From Lunatibacter salilacus (GTDB lineage: Bacteria > Bacteroidota > Bacteroidia > Cytophagales > Cyclobacteriaceae), in assembly GCF_009797935.1 (NCBI RefSeq), contig NZ_VOLC01000006.1, forward strand, positions 1 to 64,000: DNA of 64,000 nt. The letters run 5' to 3'. Below the pieces are notes generated by a model. It did no database searches. It worked only from the letters and a program-made list of their open reading frames with translations, and was not told where the DNA came from. Both the position numbers and the translations under genes were made by a program. This document shows, one piece after another, positions 53,832-63,720 of this stretch (positions are counted from its first letter, which is position 1; the number at the start of each line of letters is the position of its first letter).

Positions 53832-55904
53832 CTATCTTTCCGTAATCACCCCCAATTCCGCAAAGCTTGCCGGATTGCCATCCAGTGTTTTTATGGCTTT
53901 TAGCCGGATAAATCTCGCTTCGATTGGATCAAAGGTTACCCGTTGCAGGATGGGGCTGTTGGCTATATTGCCAAATTCTCCTTCGGCAGCCTTTTTCCAA
54001 GTTCTACCATCCAAACTCACATGACATTCGTAAAGGCTTACAACGCCGGACATATACCGATTTTGCATGGGCATATAGGTAAATCCTGCCAATGAATAGG
54101 CAGCTCCCAAGTCAATTACTGCCTCCATGTTGTCTGAAATGTAGTTGGTACCCATATCCTCATCAATTAGGTTGTCGGGATTCCGTCCACTGCTAAGTAC
54201 CTTCCAGTTTTTCTTGGGTATATCCAACGCTGCGGTGGTAACTTCACTTTGAAGTCCGGTGGCGGGATCCATAGCTATGGCTTGCAGTTCAGCGCCTGTT
54301 TCCACCAAAAATGGTGCGGTGTATTTCTCGGATACAGAACTTGGCGTACTTCCATCCAGTGAATAGAAAATATCTACTCCCTCTTCCGGCACTGAAAGGG
54401 TTACATTTCCATCCCTACTTCGAGTTACTTCCGGTGCCAAAACCAACTTGGTAGCATTATAAACCGCTAAATTGGCGATCGTAGGGATACCCCTGGCATC
54501 CACTACAGTAAAGCGGATCGATTTGGCCTTAGTATCCGGTAGACGCAATATCCGCTTATACCCAATGGTAGTTTCTTCGGCGATAGTTTCCCATCCGGCC
54601 TCATTCTCAGCTTCCAACTTAAATTCCTTTACCCGCTGCCCAAGGGCAATATGTTCCTGAACCAAGAAGCGGTTGAAAATTATCGGCTCTTTAAATTCTA
54701 TGGTGATGGAACCACTTAGCTCTCCATCGGGAGTGGTCCAGTATGTGTCCAGTTTCTCATCCAAAACATTTTTAGCCTCAAATCCCCTTCCCCTGTCCTT
54801 ATCCGAGGTGATGGAAGTTTGCTTAGTTACCAAATTCTCAGCAAAATCTTCAGCGATCTTGGCCGTAAGTATATTAAGCTGGGCAATGTCATTTTCGTGA
54901 ATCAAACCCCGTCTGTCAACCGGAAAGTTTAATAGCAGGGAAGCATTTCGTCCGATACTTTTGTAATAAATATCCAACAGCTCGGGAAGAGACCTCACTT
55001 TATGGTCTTCATATTCGTGGTAATACCACCCCGGACGGATGGATACATCCGCTTCAGCGGGAACCCAATGGGTGCCATTTTCCTGACCGGCGGAATATTT
55101 TTCACTGTATTCAGGCATGCCCCCATAGACGGAATCCCGCATAAGGTTTGACCAAGTTGTTTCGTAGGCAAATCCATGTTCATTCCCAACCCAACGCACA
55201 TCCGGTCCGGCATCTCCAAAAATGACTGCCTGTGGCTGTAGTTCCCGGACTAGGGCATAAGTGGTGGGCCAGTCGTAGTAACTCTTCTTATCTACTTTTC
55301 GGTCTTCGTTCGCACCGCCGTAATAGCCAGTGCCACCATTGGCCCCGTCAAACCAGACCTCAAAAATATCCCCATACTGGGTGAGCAGCTCACGAAGCTG
55401 TGTGCGAAATATTTCCACATATTCTGGACTGCCGTATGCGGCATGGTTTCTATCCCAAGGGGAAAGATACACTCCGAATTTCAGTCCATGCGCTTTGCAG
55501 GCATCCGCAATTTCTTGGATGATATCCCCTTCCCCGTTCTTATAAGGAGAGTTTTTTACAGAATGCTCTGTAGTAGATGTAGGCCAAAGGCAAAATCCGT
55601 CGTGGTGCTTGGCAGTGATAATAATTCCCTTCATACCGGCATCCTTGCATACCTGAGCCCATTGATTGGCATCAAATTCCGTGGGGTTAAACAATTCCGG
55701 ATCCTCCGCGCCTGTGCCCCACTCCATATTGGTAAAGGTATTCATATTGAAGTGGACAAAGCCATAAAATTCCAGATCCTGCCAAGCCAGTTGATGTTCA
55801 TTTGGCACGGGAAGGACAGGGGTTGGAGGTGGTGTGGTGGAAGAGTTGCAGGAAATTAATACTGCCATAAGCAGCATTATCAGCATGGAAATTCGGTAGT
55901 TCAT
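53832..55904 (-). CDS. GH29 alpha-L-fucosidase, lipoprotein
   Basis: 690 residues. Lipobox Cys at 19 (AVLISC). The GH29 barrel (about 40-350) begins WQDLEFYGFVHFNMNTF and has ITAKHHDGFCLW (95-108). The nucleophile is D186 in FEVWFDGANGG. Beta-sandwich and F5/8-type C (discoidin) modules follow, with a CHB_HEX-like segment (FYSLDGSTPSSVS, about 530) and a terminal discoidin domain. It releases alpha-L-fucose from glycans in the periplasm or at the surface. Divergent from the sulfatase at 56.0 kb, with a shared 125-bp control region. Confidence 0.95.
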   Translation of the reverse strand: MNYRISMLIMLLMAVLISCNSSTTPPPTPVLPVPNEHQLAWQDLEFYGFVHFNMNTFTNMEWGTGAEDPELFNPTEFDANQWAQVCKDAGMKGIIITAKHHDGFCLWPTSTTEHSVKNSPYKNGEGDIIQEIADACKAHGLKFGVYLSPWDRNHAAYGSPEYVEIFRTQLRELLTQYGDIFEVWFDGANGGTGYYGGANEDRKVDKKSYYDWPTTYALVRELQPQAVIFGDAGPDVRWVGNEHGFAYETTWSNLMRDSVYGGMPEYSEKYSAGQENGTHWVPAEADVSIRPGWYYHEYEDHKVRSLPELLDIYYKSIGRNASLLLNFPVDRRGLIHENDIAQLNILTAKIAEDFAENLVTKQTSITSDKDRGRGFEAKNVLDEKLDTYWTTPDGELSGSITIEFKEPIIFNRFLVQEHIALGQRVKEFKLEAENEAGWETIAEETTIGYKRILRLPDTKAKSIRFTVVDARGIPTIANLAVYNATKLVLAPEVTRSRDGNVTLSVPEEGVDIFYSLDGSTPSSVSEKYTAPFLVETGAELQAIAMDPATGLQSEVTTAALDIPKKNWKVLSSGRNPDNLIDEDMGTNYISDNMEAVIDLGAAYSLAGFTYMPMQNRYMSGVVSLYECHVSLDGRTWKKAAEGEFGNIANSPILQRVTFDPIEARFIRLKAIKTLDGNPASFAELGVITER

Positions 55905-55942
55905 GAAGGCATTTATTTTATTTAAACCGAAAATTAAGGTAC

Positions 55943-55962
55943 TTCTTCCGAAATTGGAAGAA
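55943..55962. promoter_or_regulatory. Palindrome in the fucosidase/sulfatase divergent region
   Basis: ttcttcc (55943-55949) and ggaagaa (55956-55962) around a 6-base spacer. It lies between the two start codons (55904 and 56030) and beside the likely minus-strand -7 box, so it may be the operator of one regulator controlling both genes. Confidence 0.4.
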
Positions 55963-55968
55963 ATTGTT

Positions 55969-55999
55969 TTTGATTACCTTAAAAGATTAAATAATTTAC
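55969..55999 (+). promoter_or_regulatory. Likely promoter of the sulfatase gene
   Basis: TTTG at 55969-55972 and TAATTTAC at 55992-55999 are 19 bp apart, near the Bacteroidota pattern; the -7 differs at two positions. About 30 bp upstream of the ATG at 56030. Confidence 0.35.
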
Positions 56000-56029
56000 A
56001 CGTTGAACTCCCCAAAAAAACACCTCTTC

Positions 56030-57631
56030 ATGTACACCCATCATCAAATCACAAAAAAATTAACCCAGATAACACATTATTCCCAAACGTCTATATTCCT
56101 AATATGTATTTTTAGCCTCTTTCTTGGAGCTTGTGAAAGCAATCTAGAGGCGACTAAGGAAGCAAAGAAAACCAATATCATTTTCATTTTTACCGATGAC
56201 CATGCGTTTCAAGCTCTGAGTGCTTACAAGCATGAGCTGGCATCCTATGCGCCAACCCCCAATTTGGATCGGATTGCTTTACAAGGAATGCGGTTTGACA
56301 AATGTTATGTCACCAATTCAATCTGTGCCCCTTCCCGTGCCACTGTACTTACCGGAGTCCACAGCCATGTCAACGGTCACAGAACCAACAATGACACCTT
56401 TAACGGCAGCCAAGTAACTTTCCCGAAACTGCTTCAGGAAAACGGATATACCACTGCCCTCATTGGCAAATGGCACCTTAAATCGGAACCAACTGGGTTC
56501 GATCATTGGGAGATCCTTCCCGGACAGGGACATTACTATAATCCCACCTTTATCATTCCCGGAGACACTTTGATTGAACCCGGATATGTCACTGATATCA
56601 TTACAGACAAATCATTAGACTGGATAAAGGCACAGAGAGAGTCAGACAAACCCTTTATGCTGATGCTTCAGCACAAGGCTCCGCACCGGGAATGGGAAAA
56701 GGGACCCGACCACCTAACGCTGTATGAGGATGTAGTTTTCCCGGAACCTGCAAATCTCTTTGACGATTACAGCACAAGAGGCACGGCGGCAAGAGAGCAG
56801 GACATGACCATCGAAAAAACCATGCAATTGGCTTCCGATCTCAAAATTTGGACGGAAGAAAGCAAAAAATCGGGTAGTTATAATCGCACCTATGGCCGTA
56901 TGAATGAAGCCCAAAAGGCCGCATGGGATGCGGTTTATGACCCCATAATCGCCGATTTTCAGAAACAAAACCTTTCGGGCGATGAATTGACAAGCTGGAA
57001 GTTCCAACGCTATCTGCGAGACTACCTAGCCGTCATCCGCTCCGTGGATGACAATGTAGGCAGGGTCTTGGACTATTTGGAAGATAGCGGGCTGGACGAA
57101 AATACATTAATAGTGTATACTTCCGATCAGGGTTTTTATTTGGGAGAGCATGGCTGGTTTGACAAAAGGTTTATGTATGAGGAATCCTACCGAACCCCTT
57201 TGCTAATGCAGTGGAAAGGTAATATTTCTCCCGGCAGCGTCAACGACGACTTGGTTTCCAATCTGGATTTTGCCCAAACCTTTTTGGAAATTGCTGATAT
57301 TCCTGCCCCTATCGTGATGCAAGGCCGTAGTCTTCTTCCGTTAATGACCGGACAAACGCCGGAGGATTGGAGGCAATATTTATATTATCATTACTACGAG
57401 TTTCCAGCCGTACATAGCGTCCAAAAGCACGAGGGCATTACCAATGGACGATACAAGCTAATCCACTTCTATGAGCTGGATGAATGGGAGTTTTACGATC
57501 TCGCAACCGATCCAATGGAAATGAACAATACGTATTCAGATCCAGCAAATGTAGAACTTATCACTTCATTAAAAGACCGGTTTAGAAGGCTTAAAACCCA
57601 ATATGGGGTAATTCATCCGGGGAATATGTAG
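56030..57631 (+). CDS. Sulfatase (family S1), lipoprotein
   Basis: 533 residues from the ATG at 56030 (a TTG at 56003 is discounted). Lipobox Cys at 35 (LFLGAC). C99 in SICAPSRATVLTG is the formylglycine site in C-x-P-S-R. Metal aspartates are in IFTDDHAF, and the GKWHL and TSDQGF motifs are present. It cleaves a sulfate ester from a glycan at the cell envelope. Paired with the GH29 fucosidase it points to sulfated fucans or fucosylated sulfated glycans as substrate. Confidence 0.95.
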   Translation: MYTHHQITKKLTQITHYSQTSIFLICIFSLFLGACESNLEATKEAKKTNIIFIFTDDHAFQALSAYKHELASYAPTPNLDRIALQGMRFDKCYVTNSICAPSRATVLTGVHSHVNGHRTNNDTFNGSQVTFPKLLQENGYTTALIGKWHLKSEPTGFDHWEILPGQGHYYNPTFIIPGDTLIEPGYVTDIITDKSLDWIKAQRESDKPFMLMLQHKAPHREWEKGPDHLTLYEDVVFPEPANLFDDYSTRGTAAREQDMTIEKTMQLASDLKIWTEESKKSGSYNRTYGRMNEAQKAAWDAVYDPIIADFQKQNLSGDELTSWKFQRYLRDYLAVIRSVDDNVGRVLDYLEDSGLDENTLIVYTSDQGFYLGEHGWFDKRFMYEESYRTPLLMQWKGNISPGSVNDDLVSNLDFAQTFLEIADIPAPIVMQGRSLLPLMTGQTPEDWRQYLYYHYYEFPAVHSVQKHEGITNGRYKLIHFYELDEWEFYDLATDPMEMNNTYSDPANVELITSLKDRFRRLKTQYGVIHPGNM

Positions 57632-58057
57632 GATATTTGATGTTGAAATCGTTGAAATGATATTGGTGGATATAGGATATTCATGGATATTGAAGAGATG
57701 TCGGGGATTGATATTGGTTGATATTGGATATTGATTCTGAATATTGGTTAAATATGGTAGTAATAAGGTTGAAATTGGAGCGAAGCGGAAACCCTGAGGA
57801 GCGTAGCGGTTCAGGGTATGGTTGAAATATATCCTACAGACGAAATAAGGGGAGTTGATATTATTTCTATATTTGATATTGATGGATACTAGGGAAGATT
57901 GAAATATAGTCTTAGGGCTGAAATATTGGATTTCGACAGACTATACGTTTTTGACCAACAAACCCATAAACCTATAGACCCATCGACCTTTAGACTAGCT
58001 ATTACCTTTTCATAACTTACCAAGTTAGTACTGATTTAAACCCATAGTTACCGAATC
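57632..58057. other. 426-bp low-complexity gap
   Basis: Filled by gatattgg-type imperfect repeats (57655-57765) and a hairpin accctga (57791-57797) / tcagggt (57811-57817) that encloses ggagcgtagcggt, a repeat type with a partner string gcgaagcgg just upstream. No gene. The promoter of the large fusion gene would lie near 58000-58040. Confidence 0.6.
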
Positions 58058-61000
58058 ATGAAAAATTTGATTTTCATCCCAATATCCATCCTCATTTTTT
58101 TATCCTGTACACCCGGAAGTAAGAACGCAGAGGAACAACTTTCCGAACCAACAATCCTTCGGTTGGAACAGGATGCGGAGACGGGGGCCATCTATGTTTT
58201 TAAGGACGGCGAATCCACTCCCATACTTACCCAGGAAGCAAAAGCGGATTTTAGGCCATACCTTCACCCTATTATCTCACCTGACGGAAAAAGCGAATTG
58301 ACAGAATTTAGTCCTGGGCACCACAAACATCAAACAGGCCTTTATTGGGGGCTTACCAGTGTAAACGGAAGGGATTATTTTCACAACCCCCAAGGTGATT
58401 ACTGGAAGCGGATCGCAGCGAATATGATTGAAAAAAGCGGGGAATTGGTTTCATGGCAGACTGTCTACCATCTATTGGATTCAATAGGAAATCCGGTGAT
58501 GCAGGAAACACTGACTTGGAGCCTTACAGAAGCGGAAGGAAAATACCAACTCAGTATGGAATGGAAGGGGGAAGGAATTGAGGATGTAACTATTGGTAAA
58601 TATGATTATGGGGGATTGTTCCTTCGTATGCCTTGGAAAGAGGGAATGGAGGGAGAAGTGGTAAATGCCGCCCGGCAGAAAAACGACAAAGCGGAAGGCC
58701 AAAAAGCAATGTGGGTTAATGTTGGGATGAAGCTTGATGGCAGAGAAGACTACGCACAGGTGGCGATCTTTGACCATCCCGAAAACAAAGGATATCCCCA
58801 AAAATGGCGGGTAGATGGCCAACTGGGCGTTGGACCAGCTTACACCAAAGACAATGACTGGACGATCAACAAAGGAGAAAGTCTTACGATAAAACATCAG
58901 TTATTGGTTTACTCCGGAGATTTGAGTGATCTGGAAATCAACGATTATTGGGCCAGTTTTTCAGGAAAGTCAGGGATGTATAACACCACGGAACTTTGGG
59001 GTATTGCCCAAGCGGAGGGCCGAAGTGCCAAGTTTTTGACACCGGAGGAAGCGGTAAACGAAATGACCATTAAAGAGGGGTACAAGGTAAACGTATTCGC
59101 TTCCGAACCCATGATGACGCAACCCATGGCATTTTGTTGGGACGACAAAGGGAGGCTTTGGATTGCTGAAAACAGGGATTATGAATCCCGTGGTCATGGA
59201 TTCTCCAATGCCGGTGACAGCCGGATTCTTATTTTGGAAGATACCAATGGAGACGGAGTTGCTGATACGAAAAAGGTTTTTCTGGAAGGTATTGCTTTTC
59301 CTGCAGCCATTGCAGTGGGTTTTGATGGCTTATATCTGGGTGCTCCTCCACATCTTTTATTTGTTCCCGACAAAGACGGAGACGACAAAGCTGACTTGGA
59401 CGATGTGGAGATTTTGCTAACTGGATGGGGAATCAGGGACAGGCATGAAACGCTGAACAGTCTACACTGGGGTCCCGATGGTTGGCTGTATGGATTACAG
59501 GGATTTGCCACTCCTTCCAAAATCCGAAAACCCAGCGGAGATGCCAAGTTGTTTTATCACAAAGACCCATTTCCAGAAGATCTATTGGAGGCTGATGGCG
59601 TGGATATAAACGGTGGAGTTTGGCGCTATCACCCTACCAAAGACAGGTTTGAAGTAGTTGCGCATGGTTTTAGCAATCCTTGGGGCATTGATTATGATGC
59701 CAAAGGAAATCTGTTTATCACTGCCTGCGTGATACCCCACTTGTGGCATGTGGTCCCAGGTGGTATTTATCACCGACAGGGAGGACAGCATTTTAATCCC
59801 TACGTTTATGAAGACATCAAAACGATTGCCGATCACCGGCACCGTTCTGCTCATGGGGGTGCTCGGATCTATCAGTCTGACGCCTTTCCCGCTGAAGAAC
59901 ATGGACGGATCTTCATGGCCAATATTCACGAGCATGCTGTTTTATCCGACATTTTGGTTCCGGACGGTTCCGGGTTTATCGGCAAAGACGGAGATGAGTT
60001 CCTAATGGCCAACAATGCCCAATGGGTTGGCTTTAGCATGGAGATAGGGCCAGACGGAGGAATGTATGTGCTAGACTGGCACGATGCGGATATTTGCGGT
60101 CAGGAAGTGCTCCTTGGAGAAACGGGTCGGGTATTTCGTATCATGCCAGAAAAATCACTCGCAAAAAATTGGGAGGGAAGGTATGAGGATCTAAACAAGC
60201 TGTCAGACCAGGAATTGGTGGCCCTTCAAACGAGTAGCAGTGACTGGCACAGCCGAAGAGCCAGAGGCATTCTTCAAAAAAGAGCCACACAGGGAATCCT
60301 CAAAGAGGACACGCAAACCCTTTTGAAAAAGATGTTTGCTGACAACAAGAATCCGGATCATCGCCTAAGGGCAATGTGGGGCGTGCATTTGACTGGGGGA
60401 TTTACGGAAAAAGAGCTTATGCAGCATCTGACTGACAGGGATCCGCATGTAAGGGCTTGGGGGATTCAATTGCTTTGCGAGGATTATAACGCTCCGAGGG
60501 AAGCACTAGCCAAATTTACCGCCATGGCCAAATCCGATCCTTCTCCTGTGGTCCGCTTAAATTTGGCCAACAGCCTGCAACGAATTGAAGTTAATGACCA
60601 ATGGCCTATCGCGGAGGCACTTCTCAAACATAAAGAAGATGAATCAGACCATAACCTCCCAAAAATGATTTGGTACGGCGTTGAACACCTTATTGAAGAG
60701 AATCCGGAGAAATTTGTCACTTTGGCCAGCCAATCCCAATTACCGATGGTCAGTCGGTTTATGGCGAGAAGGACGGTGGACGGAGATTACATGGACAAGC
60801 TAGTAGCTACGCTGGCAAAAAATCCACCCAATCGGATTCATCTACTTGAAGGGATGCTGTCCGGCATGGAAGGAAGGACGGATTTGGAAATTCCAGCTTC
60901 TTGGCCTGAGTTGGCGAAAAAACTTGATAGCGATAAAATAACCCAACAGCTAAGTCAATCCATTTCGGAGCTGTTTGGGGATGTGGAAGCGACCAAGCGC

Positions 61001-61873
61001 TCATTTGCCACCTTGTCAAATAAACAGGCTCCTATAGCACAGCGCATAAGTGCACTTCGTACTCTCACAGCCCAACAACGCCCTGAATTGGTTGCCCGGT
61101 TACCCGAATTGATAAAGGAAAAAGAAATGCGGTCAGAAGCGATTTTAGCTATCGCTGCTTTCGATCAGGAATCCTTGGGTCGGCTCCTGATTAACGAGTT
61201 TTCAATTTATTCCACGGAGGAAAAAAATGCGGCCTTGCAAACCCTTTCCTCCCGCTCCCGATACGGAAACCTTCTTGCCCAAGAAATCAAAGCAGGGAAA
61301 ATTCCCAAAAGAGAGATCCCAGCCAATATTGCCCGACAGTTGCTTCGGGTTGTGGGTAGTGGGTTTATAGAAATCTGGGGGCCCATCGAGCAGGTAGCCC
61401 ATGACAAAACCGCCTATGACAAATACCAATCGATCTTGACGAAAGACGCATTAACTTCAGCTAATATCCAACAAGGCAAAAGCCTGTTTCAGCAAACCTG
61501 TGGAAGCTGCCATAAGATGTTTGGCGAAGGTGCGGACCTCGGGCCGGATCTGACAGGATCCAATCGGACAGATGTGGACTATATCCTGCTGAATGTACTT
61601 GAACCCAGTGCGGAGATTCAAGATGCTTACAAAATGGTCGTAATCACCACACGTGATGGACGAACTTATACCGGGAATGTAGTTGGAGAAAACCAACGGC
61701 AGATTACCCTTAGAGTCGTAGGACAGGATCCTGTTATCATAAATAAATCCACCATTCAGTCCAGAGAAGTAACTCCGGTGTCAATGATGCCTCCGGGGTT
61801 GTTTGAGCAGCTTTCAGACAAGGAAGTGGTTGATTTGGTGGGGTATTTGCAAAGCCCCAAGGCTGTAAAATAA
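58058..61873 (+). CDS. DUF6807 - PVC-type dehydrogenase - HEAT - cytochrome c fusion lipoprotein
   Basis: 1271 residues with a lipoprotein signal (Cys about 17 in IFLSCTPG). Domain order: DUF6807/PmoA (about 25-310, with HHKHQTGLYWG and DYGGLFLRMPW); a membrane-bound dehydrogenase propeller of the PVC type (about 340-690, with GYKVNVFASEP and HWGPDGWLYGLQGF); HEAT-like repeats (about 700-1090); and a C-terminal heme-binding domain with CGSCHKMFGEGADLGPDLTG (about 1148-1167) and a TIGR02603-type tail ending in VGYLQSP. Such proteins are expected to oxidise a sugar-derived substrate and pass electrons through the heme. It stands alone, 426 bp after the sulfatase. Confidence 0.9.
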   Translation: MKNLIFIPISILIFLSCTPGSKNAEEQLSEPTILRLEQDAETGAIYVFKDGESTPILTQEAKADFRPYLHPIISPDGKSELTEFSPGHHKHQTGLYWGLTSVNGRDYFHNPQGDYWKRIAANMIEKSGELVSWQTVYHLLDSIGNPVMQETLTWSLTEAEGKYQLSMEWKGEGIEDVTIGKYDYGGLFLRMPWKEGMEGEVVNAARQKNDKAEGQKAMWVNVGMKLDGREDYAQVAIFDHPENKGYPQKWRVDGQLGVGPAYTKDNDWTINKGESLTIKHQLLVYSGDLSDLEINDYWASFSGKSGMYNTTELWGIAQAEGRSAKFLTPEEAVNEMTIKEGYKVNVFASEPMMTQPMAFCWDDKGRLWIAENRDYESRGHGFSNAGDSRILILEDTNGDGVADTKKVFLEGIAFPAAIAVGFDGLYLGAPPHLLFVPDKDGDDKADLDDVEILLTGWGIRDRHETLNSLHWGPDGWLYGLQGFATPSKIRKPSGDAKLFYHKDPFPEDLLEADGVDINGGVWRYHPTKDRFEVVAHGFSNPWGIDYDAKGNLFITACVIPHLWHVVPGGIYHRQGGQHFNPYVYEDIKTIADHRHRSAHGGARIYQSDAFPAEEHGRIFMANIHEHAVLSDILVPDGSGFIGKDGDEFLMANNAQWVGFSMEIGPDGGMYVLDWHDADICGQEVLLGETGRVFRIMPEKSLAKNWEGRYEDLNKLSDQELVALQTSSSDWHSRRARGILQKRATQGILKEDTQTLLKKMFADNKNPDHRLRAMWGVHLTGGFTEKELMQHLTDRDPHVRAWGIQLLCEDYNAPREALAKFTAMAKSDPSPVVRLNLANSLQRIEVNDQWPIAEALLKHKEDESDHNLPKMIWYGVEHLIEENPEKFVTLASQSQLPMVSRFMARRTVDGDYMDKLVATLAKNPPNRIHLLEGMLSGMEGRTDLEIPASWPELAKKLDSDKITQQLSQSISELFGDVEATKRSFATLSNKQAPIAQRISALRTLTAQQRPELVARLPELIKEKEMRSEAILAIAAFDQESLGRLLINEFSIYSTEEKNAALQTLSSRSRYGNLLAQEIKAGKIPKREIPANIARQLLRVVGSGFIEIWGPIEQVAHDKTAYDKYQSILTKDALTSANIQQGKSLFQQTCGSCHKMFGEGADLGPDLTGSNRTDVDYILLNVLEPSAEIQDAYKMVVITTRDGRTYTGNVVGENQRQITLRVVGQDPVIINKSTIQSREVTPVSMMPPGLFEQLSDKEVVDLVGYLQSPKAVK

Positions 61874-61881
61874 TTTAGGTC

Positions 61882-62018
61882 ATGGCAAAACGTTCCCATA
61901 ACATCCACGATATCTTCGTGAGGGAGTCTTTTTCCGATCCGGATCGAGCTGTCGCTTTTTGGAAATGATCGTTGTAAATGCTTTGAACTTATCCGATATT
62001 TCCGAAGCACTCATGTTA
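61882..62018 (+). pseudogene. Internally deleted Rpn/PD-(D/E)XK transposase-family gene
   Basis: ATG at 61882 opens MAKRSHNIHDIFVRESFSDP and DRAVAFWK, then stops: the N-terminus of the family. A second frame from about 61959 reads EMIVVNALNLSDISEA, the same C-terminal segment found at 47.09 kb (EMLVVYALNVSDISEA). The two are joined at about 61958, so the central part has been deleted. Confidence 0.65.
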
Positions 62019-62050
62019 TAAGTCGCTCTTAGTTAAGGCTTATTGATTCT

Positions 62051-62096
62051 AAGTGCCGTCAGGCACGGCCGATACAATAGCCCCCGGTTTCAACCC
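62051..62096. repeat. Dispersed repeat B, copy 4
   Basis: aagtgccgtcaggcacggcc followed by gatacaatagcccccggttt and caaccc. Near-identical to 39171-39215, with the gtgcc-gtca-ggcac hairpin intact. Confidence 0.85.
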
Positions 62097-62104
62097 TATT
62101 CTGT

Positions 62105-62545
62105 TCACACATCTTTCATTAAATTCCAGGCTTCCCACAAATGGTCAAATTTGGCAAGACCTCTATACATTGTTATTGGCCCTGGGGTGGATTGACTTCG
62201 GTAACCTTTCCATCCTCCTATTCTGGCAATGACCCAAGCGGCCCATGAGAGGGTGTTTTCGGGAAATGGATTTTTTTGTTTTTCTGTTTTCCCTTCATAT
62301 CGACTTACAAGGGCCGCTAACAGCAGTTTTTGTAGGGGCGCAAAAGTGGCCTCAGCACTAATTGTTCCGGGATTATCTCTGGCTTGAGTAAGTTGGAGTA
62401 TTTTCATGGAGACCTGTAATGCCAGGACTCCCAAATTCATTAAACCAGCCCCTGTTTCCATCTGACTAGATTCCAAATTTAGGCCCTTGCGCTTGCTAAC
62501 CCTGAACGCATTATGTAAAGCTTTACATAAATTGTTTCGGAACCA
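62105..62545 (-). pseudogene. C-terminal remnant of an IS4-like transposase
   Basis: The frame upstream of the stop at 62105 reads SKRKGLNLESSQMETGAGL, ILQLTQARDNPGTIS, and YEGKTEKQKNPFPENTLSWA, WVIARIGGWKGYRSQSTPGP, ITMYRGLAKFDHLWEAW. This is the last third of IS4-family transposases of the ISPa/ISH3-like type. The DDE core is missing. Coding character seems to extend to about 62545 without a start. Confidence 0.7.
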
Positions 62546-62549
62546 GAAG

Positions 62550-62927
62550 ACACTTTTGGGATGTGGTCAGGCTCAGGTGAGAAAAGAAACACCCTGCAGT
62601 AAAGTGCCACAATTTATTACAGCGGTATACGCTCTGTTACTGCTCTCAGCGTCAAAAGCTGAAATCAAAGGCCTGCCACGGCCGAAATGGTACACAAATA
62701 AGAAAACCCAAAGAAGTACAACCCAAGACCTGATCAATCAATTTAGGGCAATAAACTGGACGGATTCAGTCAAAATCAATTTCTCCGACTTCGTTACAAT
62801 GGAGAATAAACAACGAAGTACTAAAAATAACCCAATTCATGTGCTATCTAATCTGTTTTACGCACGCAATTTAGCCAAACTTATGAGAGTTGTTCACCGA
62901 TGTTTCATCGGTCAACAACTCTTTTAA
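62550..62927 (+). pseudogene. C-terminal remnant of a second transposase
   Basis: A plus-strand frame reads GCGQAQVRKETPCSKVPQFI, AVYALLLLSASKAEIKGLPR, STTQDLINQFRAINW and VLSNLFYARN. These are ends of a transposase from a different IS family, with no N-terminal part. It meets the minus-strand IS4-like fragment tail to tail near 62550, so one element probably inserted into or against the other. Confidence 0.6.
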
Positions 62928-62961
62928 ACCAGTCTCCCCTCAATTCTTCAATTCGGATAAA

Positions 62962-63696
62962 TCAATCCAACAAAGACGCAGACGCCTCATCCAAATAAAG
63001 TGTACAGTCCCCATGTTCTTGTAGGATACTGGCTGGAAAAAGGTTGCTGACGGGATTTTTCACACAGTCTTTCACCGCTTTCGCCTTCCGCTCATCGGGT
63101 ACTGAACAAATAATTGATTTTGACTTCATGATTTGCCGAATAGACATACTGATTGCCTGACTAGGCACTGCATCCAAATTGGGAAACCATCCCTCGTTGA
63201 ATTGCTGAGCTCTACATGCTTGGTCCAAATCAACTATAAGGTAAGGTACTTCGGTATCGAAATCCGCTGGGGGATCATTGAATGCCAGATGACCGTTTTC
63301 ACCAATACCAACCATTGCCACATCAATGGGATGGTCCTGAATCAGTCCTCCCAATCTTTTTATCTCTTCCGTAGGATCGACCTCGCCATCTATGAGATAG
63401 TATTGTTTTAATTTCCCTACTTTATCCAAAAAACGTTCCTTCAGGTATTTTCTAAAACTTGCCTGATGGGTGACTGGAAGACCGATGTATTCATCCAGGT
63501 GAAACATGGTGACTTTTTCCCAAGCAATTCCTTTTTCTGCAAGTAATTGGTTGATGGTCTCAAATTGGCTCGTCCCGGTAGCAAGAATGATATTGGCCCT
63601 ACCTTTGGTAGTAATGGCATTTCTTATCAATTCGCCTGCTGCTTTGCCTGCCTTTTCCCCGAGACTTTTGGGATCCGCATTTATACTAATTTCCAT
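62962..63696 (-). CDS. nagB: Glucosamine-6-phosphate deaminase
   Basis: 244 residues. It converts glucosamine-6-phosphate to fructose-6-phosphate and ammonia, the entry of amino sugars to glycolysis. The active-site set is present: ATGTSQ (39-44, phosphate loop), HLDEY (66-70, catalytic D68), and [14 protein letters not shown] (130-143, with H136). The hexameric C-terminal extension of E. coli NagB is short here, as in many Bacteroidota forms. ATG at 63696. Confidence 0.93.
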   Translation of the reverse strand: MEISINADPKSLGEKAGKAAGELIRNAITTKGRANIILATGTSQFETINQLLAEKGIAWEKVTMFHLDEYIGLPVTHQASFRKYLKERFLDKVGKLKQYYLIDGEVDPTEEIKRLGGLIQDHPIDVAMVGIGENGHLAFNDPPADFDTEVPYLIVDLDQACRAQQFNEGWFPNLDAVPSQAISMSIRQIMKSKSIICSVPDERKAKAVKDCVKNPVSNLFPASILQEHGDCTLYLDEASASLLD

Positions 63697-63720
63697 GAAA
63701 TAATTGAGAATAAAATAAAA

